Source: Asterias rubens
Taxonomy: Eukaryota; Echinodermata; Asteroidea; Forcipulatida; Asteriidae
DNA: 64,000 nt
Reading direction: 5' to 3'
NCBI RefSeq assembly: GCF_902459465.1
Contig: NC_047068.1
Coordinates: forward strand, 3,844,001 to 3,908,000
A program made the translations under genes and the position numbers. Shown in pieces: positions 35,001 through 46,655 of this stretch; positions within the stretch are counted from its first letter, which is position 1, and each line of letters begins with the position of its first letter. The notes beneath the pieces were generated by a model that had not been told where the DNA came from, did no database searches, and saw nothing but the letters and a program-made list of their open reading frames with translations.

Positions 35001-38000
35001 ACGAGACATATTAAGGCACAGGATCGTGTCTTGGTGACCATGGAAGATCTTTAGACATCGTCCTGTCTTCACGTCCCAACACCTAAGAAAATCAACAGAA
35101 AAATATAAAAGAATTGAAAAGATTTCTTAAGGTTTGCAGTAACACCATGTAATGATAATCTCTAAATGAGTTGGGGTGCAGTAAGCACGGGAAATTAACG
35201 TAACTTATAATGTGCTTACAGTTAGCAGCGCTATGAAATTTATGCACAACATCGACCGCTAAGCAGCTCTATAAAATTGGTCCCAGGTCACAATAGCACC
35301 CTCAAGAGTCCTCTTTCCAATTCTATTAACTGTGTGGTCGTACAATCTTTATTTTTTCATTAACAACTATCTCTCTCAAGGGATTTAAACAAGTTGCTAG
35401 GTACTGATCGGCACATGAAAGAGTTTAATAATAATCCTCTTACCTAATACTTGTATCATAGCTACCACTGAGGACATAATCCTTAAGGTCGTTGATGTAC
35501 AGACATCTGATGGACCCCGCATGTCCAGTTATGACCGGTCCCGTATCATGCCCGGTCAGAACATCTAGGAATTTCACATGACGATCAAACGATCCGATAG
35601 CAACCAGCGAACCGTAGTTATAGGAGACTACCCTGTTAATATCATCCCTGGAAGAAAGAAATCGGAGGAAAACAAATATTGTTAAAGAAACGTTATCGAA
35701 TAAATCACAACAGGCCAGGAACAACAAGCAGGCCACAACCATGGCCCCCGTTGCCCCTGGTCTTGGCCTTGGTGTCCCTTTAACAAATTTCCCATTAACT
35801 TTAAGATTTTATGATGGAAATGCCATTTGCAAAATGAAATTGGCCTTCCTCTTTCAAAGATGAAATTCCAAGCCTGTCATACTTTGGTAATGATCCTGGA
35901 AACAAACTGTGTAATTTTTTTCAAACACCACCTTGATATAAACATAGTAAGTGAGTGTAAAATTGTTTTTGTCTGAAGTACCCCTCTTGATTACAATTCA
36001 ATAAAAGTATGTCAACCATTTGGATATGAGAGATTCTTTGATGTTTTTTGTTGTTTGTTTTGGATCTTCCTGACAATGAAAAGTAAATGCCCACACCAAG
36101 CTGACAACGGCCAATTATTCTCTACAAACATTGGTTTAAGGTCTATGATTGTGAATTGAACAAATCAACAAACTGTGCTTTAGTTACTAGTCAACAATAC
36201 TTATTCTAGTCATATTATTTGTGAAATCGGCAGGGCCCAATTTCATAAAGCATATGAGCACAAAAACTTACTAAGCACAAATAACAACTGCTTAGCAAAA
36301 ATAGGTTACCAGAATACCCAACAGTTACCACTGATGCATTAGTACCCTGGTCATTTCTTACAAGAATGTTTGCTAAGCTGCTTAAAGCCATTGGACCCTT
36401 TTGGTACAAAAAAAATAAAAAGTTCACAGATTTACAAATAACTTACAGGGTTTACAGTAGGTAGTGGTGAAAGACTTTTCTTGAAATATTATTCCATGAA
36501 ATGCTTTACTTTTTGAGAAAACAGTAAAACAATATCAATTCTCGATATCGAGAGTTACAGATTTATTTTAACCACATGTGATGACACGGCGAAACGTGCG
36601 GATACAAGGGTGGGTTTTCCTGTTATTTTCTCACGACTCCGACGTCCGATTGAGCCAAAATTTTCACAGGTTTGTTATTTTATATAGAAGTTGTGATACA
36701 CGAAGTGTGGGCCTTGGACAATACTGTTTACCGAAAGGGTCCAATGGCTTTAACAGTGGACCCAATTGGCACTGAGTCAATAAGCTTTTGAGAAAGGTTC
36801 TCCTGCCAGTGTCGACCTGTCAGACAATTTAACTTTTATGCATGAAATCGAAACAAGAACTTACTGATCTGACAGCACCATGACGTTGTAAGCTCCACAG
36901 TATACATTCCTCTCCTCAATCTGAATATCGTTAGTCACTATACCTCTGTATGAACTTCCGATATTAATCTCTGATTTGAAATCTACTTCCATTGGAGGTA
37001 GATCAGAAGGAGCAACATTGCGACACTCTCCAACCAGTCGGGGCACTGGGACTGTTAGGTAGTTGGCGAAGACTGGATTACCACCCTGCGCAGAAGATCC
37101 CTATAGATGGGGAGAGAGTAAAGAAATTGGATCACACTAATCCTGTTTACATGTATATCCACACACAGAAAAAGTTTGGAGATAGTCTGATGTTATCTGC
37201 CTAAACCCCGATGACTGGTAGGTTCCACTGGAATAATTCTCTGGGGTTTACCTCCCGCAACTAAAATTGAAACTTTTTTTTTTTTATATACAGCAATGCA
37301 ACTTTTCTGTAGAACGACAAAATTAAATCTAATGGGGGACGCAAGTTAAACTGCCTTCCCTTTCAGCTTACCGCGACCGTGATGTTAAACTAACGGACTG
37401 AAAGAGGTCGCGCAAGACTTTCGCGCAGCCACGGTAACTTAACAGGGCCGCTTAAAGTAAAATGGGAACAGCACTGTTATGCAAACCTTACACAACCACG
37501 CTATTAAACGCTATGCAAGCGTCGGAATCACATTTTTGGGAAAAAAAGTCCAATGGGAACACAGCTTTTGATATATTTCATCGGTACTCTTGGCTGTTAC
37601 CATGGTTACAGTGATTCAGTTCAATTTTCCGAGAGTCGTTCTAAAGGTAGTCCATTAATAAAGGAATTAATAAACAAAACAAAAACATTTAGGTCAAGTT
37701 GAAGAGCCATCAAAAACTGGACCAACCTGCATGAGCATAACCTCTTCCCATAGTAGCTGCCTCATCCTTAGATCTTCCTCCACTTCCTTAGCAATATGCG
37801 CCCAGTGACGGCTAACATTCATACAGTTTACTAGGTCCCCATACTCCAAATAACTTAAGATGTTCTTAGACAGATGAACCGGAAGCTCTCGGACGAAGTC
37901 TCGATAATGCCAAATCCCTCCCAGGGCCGACTGAGACGTTGGCATGATGCAGAGCGTCGGGTCGATGGAAGACATCTCAAAGGACTCAATGGTAAGTCTA

Positions 38001-41000
38001 TCTTCTCCATCTTCAACAACAATGTGGGAGGAGTCAAGATACTCTGACGAATCAGACTGACAGGTTATAGATGTTGAATATTCATGACCTGCCGTTCGAA
38101 GGAGCTCGTTTTCAGGGTAAGCTTCCGAACGGTAGGAGTAGACAGTGTCGGCAAGGGACGCTCTTTCGTAATCTGAATAAACAAGATGAAGAAAGATAAG
38201 ATTACTGTTAAATAATGTAGATGGAAGAACAAATATGAGCCAGACATAATGATACTGTTAACGATGACTCTCAGATAATGAAGTCATTTAATTATTTACT
38301 TTATACCTAAATGTTCTATATTGTAACTTTGAAGGCTGTGAATGACTGCCCCCCCCCCCCCACCAAGTAACTTTAATGAAGACAAATTCAAAAGCTTGTT
38401 CCTTTGAACAAATCCTATGCATGGGGTCTGTTAATGGCTCCATAGGTCAAACTGCAGTTGTTACACGATTTAGCCTTTCAAAAAGACTCTGCTGGGGTCA
38501 AACTTCAGGCCATTCAATATTTTTCAATTTTAAAAATTAGGTCCTTTTGGTTTTATTTATTTTATTTATTTATTAATTTCACAGGTAAAAATGCAAGTAC
38601 AGACAATAAGAACAGTAAGAAAACAAAAACACGTACATACAATTAGGAGAGAGAAAACAAGAAAAGAAAAAAAAATAGCACTAAAAAAGTAAACTAAATT
38701 ACTATCAGTTAATCTCCTGATGCCACAATCTAAGAAGAGACAATAAAGGACATTAAAGAACGCATTATTAAAACATGGCATACAGTATAAAAATATAGAA
38801 CTATACAAGCAGTTAAAACTATAAAAGCACTAATGGGCATTAAAAATACAAAATCGTTAAAAGAGAGATTATTTGTAAGCAGTTGTAAACAGTTTGTAAA
38901 AGCTTCATTTATGTCAAATTTTCATGCGTTTACATTATGCGATTCAAATGACTAGGTTTTGAAGAAGATGAAATGCACAGTAAACATCTCAAATAATCAA
39001 ATGAAATCAACAAGCTGTTTGCATTTAAAGTAGGGACCCCTTTAAAAAATCAGTAAGTTTCATTGCTGAATATGAAATCAAAACTTGCTGGCAAATGAAG
39101 CTGTTCTTCTTCAAAACACAATCAGCAGTGTGTTTGTTTGTACTGTCAACTTTTGTTATAAAGAGGTTTTCCTTATAAAGAGTTCTTTAAGAAGTGCCGA
39201 TTCTCATTTCTGCTTTGTGTTTCTTTGTTTGTTTTGCTGTCCTCTTATAACAATGTTTTTTTATATGAGGTACAATTTTGCCAGAGTCCAAATGGGCTTG
39301 TTATATCGAGAGTTGACTAAAGTAGGACTGCCAAAAACTTGAGAAAGTTTTATCGATGCAATCCGAAAACAACACTGTTGCCATCAAGCCGTTTGATGTT
39401 TTTTAAATATAAAGTTTCTGGTTGCAATCATATAAAATGTACTCACTTAAGGATAACAAACAAAAACTAAATATCTTGCAACTCGATCAAATACAAAACC
39501 AGCGGCATAAGAAGTTTTTCTATGGCACTGCTAATGCACTAGGGATTATCGAGTCGACATGAATCAATTACCCACTGATCCATCTGCAAACAGATCGCAT
39601 TAATGGCAAATATTTTCCACGGTTGACTGAAACAAGTTGTGTTGATAAAACAGCAGTGTGGATGAGCAAGAAGGAATTCTTGAGTTGACCTTTTATTTGC
39701 ATGGGGTAAATAGACTGTCTAGCGCGGTGAGTGAAGAGGACAAAGGGGTTGGGTTGTGGGTCTTGGGATTGATGGTTGAATCAATAAGAAGACTCTGCCA
39801 GTAACTTGTGGCTATCAGTGTTGTAGCCAAGCTGGCTGTAGCCATGGTGGGTGGTGCTGGGCGGACCTGCCACAAACTAACAAATTTCACCCAGCACTCT
39901 GAGTAAAAATACACTGAGCTGTCAAGCACAGATTTCCTCCAGATAGCACTTCAGTAATGACTGTGCGATATATCTAAACATGTATGATTTTGCTTTTAAA
40001 ACCGCTTGCCCTTGATGGACTAAATAGGATTTAGAACTCACTGCTAAAACTGATCTAGCTACAAATGGTTGTTACTGATCTGGGCCCAATTTCAAAAAGC
40101 TGTTAAGCAGCAAATAGTGCTTTCAAGACAAATTTCTTTTATGATCAATATTTGAGTGGGGTACTAGTCACAACAATGTACATGTATGTAAACTTGATGT
40201 AATTTTGGCTCGTGGTCACCTTGTTCCTCTGTTTAAAAGCAACTTTTCTGTACTTTAGCAAGTTTTTGTGCTTACAGGCTAATATGATTGGGAACTAGCC
40301 CAATTTCATGGTTTTGCTTACCACCAAATTCTACCCTTAAAGTCACCATTCTCCAGTTACTGTGCAAGTGATGATTTTCTGCACTAGCTGTACAAGCGCA
40401 GAATGCTTTAGTAACATGGAGTTTGCACAATGCACTCAACCAAAATTCCTTGCAATACATCTATTTGGAAATTGCATTAAAAGTTAAACAACTCAAGATG
40501 GAGAAATCAATGACTTGAGAATATTTTCGAAGGCAAAACAAATTCAATGAAGCTTATTTTTTTTAATTTACTTATATCGTAAAAGGGTAGGGGTAATGGC
40601 AGGGAATTTTCACGGCACACATTATATGAAAATACCTTCATGCACGTAACCCTCAGCAGCTCTTTGTTCTGCGGCCAACATCGTCCGAGCCAACGTTCCA
40701 ATACAGTACAACAACTCTCCATTACACATCTGTAGCACACCCAATAAATAGTTAGTTTTACTCCAGTATCGAGCATCTTTAAACCAGAGCCAACACTCAG
40801 TTACTCTCTGCTCTGTTTCTGAGTTCCACAATGCCCGGTTGTCCCCTGTGCTGGCGCCATCGCCAGCGACACTAGGATTCGTCCGGGATCGGGCGTAGGT
40901 GAAGTCTTTCCCAATGAGAGGTCGTAGTAGATTTGTGATGTAGCTCAGGAGGTTGATGCTGTGAAAGCGTCGGATCATACCCAGCATGAAATTCTTTCTT

Positions 41001-41173
41001 GTCTTCTCTCCGGCACGTAGGAACCACTGACGTGTCTTAGTGAGATGGTTGCGTATCCGACAGCTCTCGCATTTGTCGCAGGTCGTTGTGATTGTGCCAT
41101 TTTCACAGCGGAGATCGGGGGCTTTCCCCAAGTTATACTCAAATTCTTCCACATTCTTGGACGGATGTTTCAT
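29075..41173 (-). CDS. FBXW10: F-box/WD-repeat protein, FBXW10 orthologue
   Basis: FBXW10-type proteins are putative substrate adaptors of SCF ubiquitin ligases. The nine coding exons are 41173-40636, 38172-37727, 37100-36865, 35647-35444, 35082-34949, 34536-34388, 32505-32318, 31650-31492 and 30713-29075. All phases agree, giving 1,230 residues; human has about 1,050. The N-terminus has KAPDLRCENG and CDKCESC, as in FBXW10. The F-box lies near residues 265-310 (LPVHLSKNILSYLEYGDLVN). Six clear WD blades follow (for example VLSGSYDTSIRCWDV, VVSGGKDNVVKVWNF, IVSGSRDGYALVW), plus a weaker first blade. The last exon (residues 685-1230) is a Ser/Arg/Pro-rich tail with SRPPTA-like motifs and a likely coiled coil near the end. 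A TAA six bases before the ATG fixes the start. Confidence 0.95.
30760..30923. repeat. MITE with GGGAGACTTTNNAACGCTAG ends, copy 1
   Basis: The left end is TGGGAGACTTTGGAACGCTAG; the right end is its inverted counterpart CTAGCGTCCCAAAAGTCCCCCA. Inner arms are GGCGGCAGAC and GTCTGCTGCC. It lies in the intron just upstream of the last FBXW10 exon. A second copy is at 61,387-61,529. Confidence 0.7.
31148..31403. repeat. Foldback of the 'AACACAATTTCCACAG' family
   Basis: The inverted ends run AAAGGGTTTGAG...ACAAAACACAATTTCCACAG and the complement near 31,370-31,400. The second copy at 49,456-49,786 is better preserved. This copy sits in an FBXW10 intron. Confidence 0.5.
32660..34063. repeat. 14-bp minisatellite, about 100 copies, in an FBXW10 intron
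   Basis: The consensus unit is AACCATTAGGCCTC, repeated without interruption for about 1.4 kb. Variant units (AATCATT, AACCGTT, GGCTTC, TATGCCTC) recur in the same order. The marker TATGCCTC occurs near 32,921, 33,103, 33,313, 33,495 and 33,621, giving spacings of 182, 210, 182 and 126 bases, all multiples of 14. This shows higher-order duplication of blocks of 9-15 units. It occupies most of the intron between coding exons 6 and 7 of FBXW10. Confidence 0.95.
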
Positions 41174-41421
41174 GATGGATTAATGCATCCTAGAACTCGT
41201 CATGCAGCAGTATCCATGTTTGATGGCAGCGTCTTCACTGTTCTTCAATCTGCACTAAAGACAAACACATAGTAAAAATGTTTACTACTGGTACTTTATT
41301 TTCTATGTTCAATATCAGAATTTTACTTTTAATATCAGACAATGTCATTGCCAGGGCTTGTCCTTAACACTGGCCTATGGTACATGTCTAGTAACTACTA
41401 CTTCTAGAACTATGAGGCTTG

Positions 41422-41631
41422 TATAGACGATGTGACCTCTGACGTCACACGAAAACCATAACACGATTCGTGCGAAAACCGCCGGGCAAAACCTTTGTGT
41501 TTTGGCAGCCAGCTAGAAAGTGTATGCAATCTTACCATGACTACGTGTCTTTTTGCCCGGCGAAACATGATGTATACAATATATTTCAACGGAGGGCGGT
41601 TTGAATGTAAACATAGGTCACATCGTCTATA
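41422..41631. repeat. MITE with perfect 17-bp ends and TA flanks
   Basis: The ends TATAGACGATGTGACCT and AGGTCACATCGTCTATA are perfect inverted repeats. If the terminal TA is the target duplication, this fits a Tc1/mariner-type non-autonomous element. It lies between the FBXW10 leader exon and the first coding exon. Confidence 0.65.
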
Positions 41632-41787
41632 GCGGAACGACTTTTAGCGGAACAAACCTCAATAGTTCTTCTACTCTAGGAAAAGGCAACTAAAACATGA
41701 ACAATAAATTAAAAATCAGTAGGGCCTAAATATTTATTTGTCGAATGAACAGGTTGTGATTGCTTCCATAATGTGTATACTATAACA

Positions 41788-41920
41788 GGATAACATTCCG
41801 TATGGCGCCACCACTTTTTCACTAATTTTTTACAAAAAAGGATATCTCATTGAGGTAAATTAGATACTATATTATTTCATATCAAATGAAAAAGTGGTGG
41901 CGCCATACGGAAACTTTTCC
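41788..41920. repeat. Short MITE with 26-bp perfect arms and 8-bp target duplication
   Basis: The arms TTCCGTATGGCGCCACCAC (41796 onward) and GTGGTGGCGCCATACGGAA (to 41912) are perfectly inverted over 26 bases. The element is flanked by a perfect CTATAACA duplication (41780-41787 and 41921-41928). An 8-bp duplication suggests hAT-like mobilisation. It lies in FBXW10 intron 1. Confidence 0.75.
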
Positions 41921-42587
41921 CTATAACATTACAATCTTGACAAAACATTATTGAAAATCTGGGCTACATTAGAACTTCCTGACATGCAGGAAAGCAGCTA
42001 GACATCGACAGTTACATTAGCCCTGGTGGTAGGACATCAGTGCAACGGAGGAGTCCAACCTGGGATACATGAACAGTGGCCGAACAGTGGCCGCTACATG
42101 TAAAACACAAGCCTGTGCTACTACCCTGGCCCTGGTAGACATCAACAAAGCACAAACATCAACTCAATATCATATGGCGGGTTCCGCATACACGACTTCA
42201 ACTTTTTACAAATTTTTTACTGACTCCAAAAGTTTCACATCATCATACCGCCATCATCAGGCCTGCTTTCAAAATCAAAGTCACTGCATGCTGTAGTGTA
42301 AAGTAAGGAAATGGAATTCGAGGAAATGCAGGGCCCTTTTTGAATTTGATTACTGGTTTTACTATTTAGAAAAGAAAACAATTTAGTTGCATCTAATGCA
42401 ACTGTTTCATGTTCTAAGTCTTCTTGTTTAGCCTCTCCTCAAGCCTCTCCTTTAAGCATGGAGGAATAAATTCCTTCATGGTTGTTTAAGTAAAGTTGAC
42501 TTCTTTGTTTTATTTTTGATAAGAATATTAATAATAGTCAGGTTTGCAATTGATTTAGTAAGGAATATTTAATTATTAGTAACTTAC

Positions 42588-42692
42588 AATCCAGGCTCAG
42601 TTACTTGATTGCTGGACATTCTTCGACGGTCTGTTGACACTTGGGCATGTTGATCATCATCAATAAGTAACGAAGCCATACATCATGTTGCC
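42588..42692 (-). other. FBXW10: Untranslated leader exon of FBXW10 with an upstream reading frame
   Basis: The exon ends in a good donor (GATT|GTAAGT at 42588/42587). A CAG acceptor-like site sits at its other edge, so it may be internal or may begin nearby. It contains an ATG opening MASLLIDDDQHAQ. After splicing to the next exon this frame stops before the FBXW10 ATG, either at once or at the TAA six bases upstream of MKHPS, depending on which of two adjacent acceptors (41254 or 41249) is used. It therefore encodes an upstream frame and not the protein's N-terminus. Confidence 0.55.
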
Positions 42693-42860
42693 TGCACATC
42701 AAAAAATAGAATGGGGGACAAACATAGGATCCCCCGGCGCGGCCGGCTGCTGCTGTCCTCACACACACACACACGAGTGTCTAGTCGCCACGGAGACATG
42801 CGACGCTAAGCAGCAGCTCTCTATCAGCGCTAAATGAATGTCAACCACTGACATTATAGC
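42693..42860. promoter_or_regulatory. GC-rich likely promoter region of FBXW10
   Basis: This is a local GC- and CpG-rich patch (CGGCGCGGCCGG) beside a short CA repeat, immediately upstream of the FBXW10 leader exon, in an otherwise AT-rich region. The assignment rests on composition and position only. Confidence 0.35.
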
Positions 42861-43469
42861 CCGCCCTCTTGTGACAAGGAAAGAGCTGATTATATACTAA
42901 ACTTCATCTAGTCCCTCTAGTGTAACAATACTGGCTTGGCCTAGTTTTTATCCATGATACAACAAAAATGAATAGAAAATGGCCTCATGTTTGCCGTCTA
43001 GAGTTGAAACATCGCAATAAAAATAAATTAACCAAAATTAACTTTAATTAAATAAGTAATGTCAAAGGTTTGCCTGGGCACCCTGCTGCACCAAGACCTC
43101 CCAGATCATTTCTGTATATTATGGTTACTTACTAAAACTTTTGTTCTCAACAAGTTTTCTTTAATGTTAATTCCCTCTTTGAGCTCTTTTTCAAAAAAAT
43201 TCTGGTTTTTCTCGGTGTCCTTTTTTCCCCCCTTACATTATTTCTCATCCTGTTAATATAATATGTCATTTCCCTATGTAACTTTTCTTCCCCTGTATAA
43301 TAACTAAAACTGGACATCTTTGGAAGAAGGCGAAGGCAAAGACAAATATAAATTTTCTTCTTGGATGTTCAGAACGCCCTACCATGATTCTCCCTACTCA
43401 GACAAACAGCCTCTCAGTGCCCAATTCCCTGTAAAACTGTGTGAGAATTGGAGTGATGGGTAAAAATAA

Positions 43470-43772
43470 CTAGTTATTGTATAGCGCACTTCACAATAAC
43501 GTCTCAATGCTCCTTACATTCAAGCCCTGTTCATTGGGCCAATGAACATTCCTTTCATCGTTCTTAGCTCCCTGGAGCTCCTGTTCCTTTTTTATACACA
43601 ATATCAAGCTCTACCCTCACAGGTACCCATTTATACACCTGGGTGCAGAGAAGCAATTAAAGTAAAGCATCTTACTCAAGGACACAAATGTCATGACAGG
43701 GATTCGAACCCATACAGGGATGACTTAACCACCATGAGTTGGATGCTCTAAATTACTCCGCCATGACATCAT
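43470..43772 (-). mobile_element. tRNA-derived SINE, near full length
   Basis: This is the same family as the copy at 23,305 but reversed. The tRNA-like head, with a reversed B box (GGGATTCGAACCC), is at about 43690-43772. The body includes ATCTTACTCAAGGACAC and ACACCTGGGTGCAGAG. It holds the uninterrupted version of the site occupied by the MULE-like element at 2.9 kb. Confidence 0.7.
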
Positions 43773-44220
43773 AGAGCAGAGGTTTTAGAACATAGGGTTG
43801 TCGGAATATAGAGCAGTCATCGTATAAATTAAGGACAAACACGTGAGATAGTCCAACACAGTTCACCTTCTGTATATCTCTTTAATGCAAACTGTTTTTC
43901 TTCATAATACAGATTGTTTTAATGCATTTAACTGTATTATAAACATACAAAAAACATCAATAAAACAAGATTAAGTAACACCTTAGCTTCGCTTGTAACT
44001 CCATAAATAAAAGACATGTTTTGATTCTTATATGATTGTGATAAAAGAAAGTTCTTTACATACACCCAGCTAGGGTTGATATCAAGTAACCCCAATGGGT
44101 CTACAAGTTTAGATCCTTAGCGCAGCATTCAGCGGTTAGCAGAGCTATGAAATTGGGCATTGTTCCCAGGTCAGAAGAAATCCTGTTGACAATATCTCAG
44201 TCAAAAGTTTACATGAAACA

Positions 44221-44350
44221 TAGTCTTGGCCCAAGACGTCAGTGATGGATAGTGGATAGTGTACTGCACTCAGTTGTAAACCATATCAGCGTGCCCTCTT
44301 AAATAATGCAGCGCGCTAGAGCGATTTACAACCGTCTTGGGCCAAGACTA
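44221..44350. repeat. 130-bp MITE with TAGTCTTGGCCCAAGACG ends
   Basis: Inverted ends of 18 bp at 44221-44238 and 44333-44350 differ at only one or two positions. A TA dinucleotide at each edge could be the target duplication. A diverged fragment of the same end occurs near 31,719. Confidence 0.6.
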
Positions 44351-45309
44351 CTATAAACATTGATGATATGACAAACAATTGGCATCTTAACTTTCAGTTT
44401 CTTCAAGCCTCCCAAGGTATTTCAAATATCCAATGAGGTAGAACTTTGACTTCTATTGGAGAAAAAAAGTTGGGGCAGTTTATGTGACGGCAATCTCTCT
44501 GTCAGCTTTATTAAGCCAAGTAAATAAAATAAAACCACCTGATCGGCGTTCTTTTTATCTTTTTTTTTTTTAAAGAGGATGAGGGTGGCTTTCTTTTTGA
44601 ACTTGTTTTTTTTTCATGTAGGAAATAGATAGAGCCAGACTTAACATTTGCTGGCTTTGCAGAAGTAAGAATATGGGTGAATTAAACTAGTCGTCAAAAG
44701 AATGATGCATTGATAAAGGGAAGGGACATGAACAATTTAGTTAATTTCTCTGCTGAACAATCATTGAGTGGTGCACAAGATGCAACAATATAAACTTGAT
44801 GGCATCTTGGCTGGTACCCAGTTTCTGATAAGCAAAATTTGTCTGTGCTTAGCATACTTATGTGCTTACAGGCTTCATGAAACTGGGCCAAGGCAGATGT
44901 AAACATAAGTATGAATGACAACAAAAGCCCGTAATCTCATCATCCAGAATAAAATAAAGCACTAAAATTCTCATGGATCTTAACAATAATCAACGAAAAT
45001 TAAAATACCAATTTGTCCAAATTTGGGGGATAGAGGAAGATAGTGATTATTGGTGAAGCATTCTTGATTGAGGTATAATAATTTCTTGATCGGTACCTGT
45101 CACTCCAGACTGAGGGCTGTATAAATGGGCTTCGATCAGGAACCAGTGGAGGTACATAAATGTATTAGTACCCCCGATGGGGGTAAACCCACGAGTCCTG
45201 ATCCAGAAAACCTACTTTCAATAAAACATGTAAACCACACTTTCTTCATCAGGACCTCAAAACACCCCAATGGGTACCTTAAATTCCCGATGAGGGTAAA
45301 GGTATTTCA

Positions 45310-45520
45310 AAGCACCCCAGTATGTAAACCCTATGCAAAATGCGCAACTCACTTGTTTACCCACCTTCGAGCAATGCGCATCAAGCATTTCTGTCTCTTT
45401 GGGGGAGTCCATTCCTTTTGTGCACGTTTTGACACCCGAAATAGCAGACAGGAGATGCGCGTGTACATGTATGTGCACTGCGCATTATGCATAGGGTCTA
45501 TTGGTACCTTCAACTCCCGA
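45310..45520. repeat. Foldback element with ACCCTATGC arms
   Basis: Arms at about 45,325 (ACCCTATGCAAAATGCGCA) and 45,478 (TGCGCATTATGCATAGGGT) are inverted. Short CTCCCGATGCGGGTAAA-like words occur on both flanks (45,170, 45,285 and 45,515). Overlapping chance reading frames on both strands follow from the inverted structure. Confidence 0.5.
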
Positions 45521-46352
45521 TGCGGGTAAACAGTATACCCTGTTAATATGGCACTTCTCTCTCTGTGTTCTACCCCTATGTACACTACCATGTAAAACAT
45601 ATTATGGCACGTACACATAATCTGCATCAACAAACAAAACCACAAACACCACTTATTGTTTACAACAATCATTAAATATACACCGCTCTTCATTTATAAG
45701 TATTCTTTTTTTTTCTTCTTTCTTTTCTTACAAGTACCTAAAAGAAAGTTTCTAACTGTAAAAGAAATATAAAAAACACTCTGATGCCACAGTTTTTTCA
45801 AGGGACAGTTTTCTGTGCAAAGTCCAAACCTATCTTAACCTGACTACGATAGGCAGTAAACCATTTTGTTTAAACATGAAGCCTGACTGATTTCCAAACC
45901 AGTACTCAAGGATCCAGCTGAACAAACTGTTTCAAAATGTTTCTATCTGAGGAGGCGTAACTTGAACTTAAACAGAGTCTGATACTTTGAAAGTCCCATT
46001 TAGCTTGTACATGTAGATTCACCATTGGAGGCCTGAAATTACATGCAATCCGCAGAGGGGGCACAGAGGCAACGATATCCGTTGCCTTGGTCTTGGCCAT
46101 GCTGCCCCTAAAAAAGGTTTTCTGTCATAGGTTTATGGTTTTCAAATGAAAATGCTCTTTGCATTTCCTTGCCACCTCGTAAGATAAAATTGTAGGCCTG
46201 CCATCTGAAATCAATCATTGGTTGCATCTTTTTATTCGCAACAAGCAGAAAGAGTCAGAATCTGTCAGAATCTGATCCAGCGCAATTTCTTTCGACAGGC
46301 TCAAACAGACATTTGAAGCTAATTTTAAATACTTCTATAAAACTAGCCTTGC

Positions 46353-46655
46353 TCAAGGCAGTCGCATTATTTACTCTGAAAAAGACGCTGTTGTAAACCC
46401 ACCCGTATACACTGTGCGTAGTGTGTGTGTAATCACACCGCACGACCCACCCGTACACACGGTCAGATCGCCCAACACCCGCTGTACGACTACTGCGCAC
46501 AAGTCATCCTCACTCGTACCACTATATCTGCATGCGGAGGCCTCTGCATAGGGCGTCGTGTGGAGTGATGTGATTACACACATTACGCATAGTGTACCCG
46601 GGTGGGTTTTTACAGCGGTGGTCTTTTTCAGAGTGAATAATTTGACTGCCTTTGG
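46353..46655. repeat. Foldback element with ~80-bp imperfect arms
   Basis: The left arm runs CAAGGCAGTCGCATTATTTA, then CTCTGAAAAAGAC and AAACCCACCCG. The right arm from about 46,570 to 46,655 is the inverted counterpart ending GACTGCCTTTGG. The centre holds CGCACGACCCACCCG and is GC-rich. Non-coding. Confidence 0.65.

Noticed and set aside
45125-45693. Three overlapping frames of 70-134 residues
   Set aside because: They mirror each other because they lie on an inverted-repeat element with repeated CCCGATG words; no domain is recognisable.
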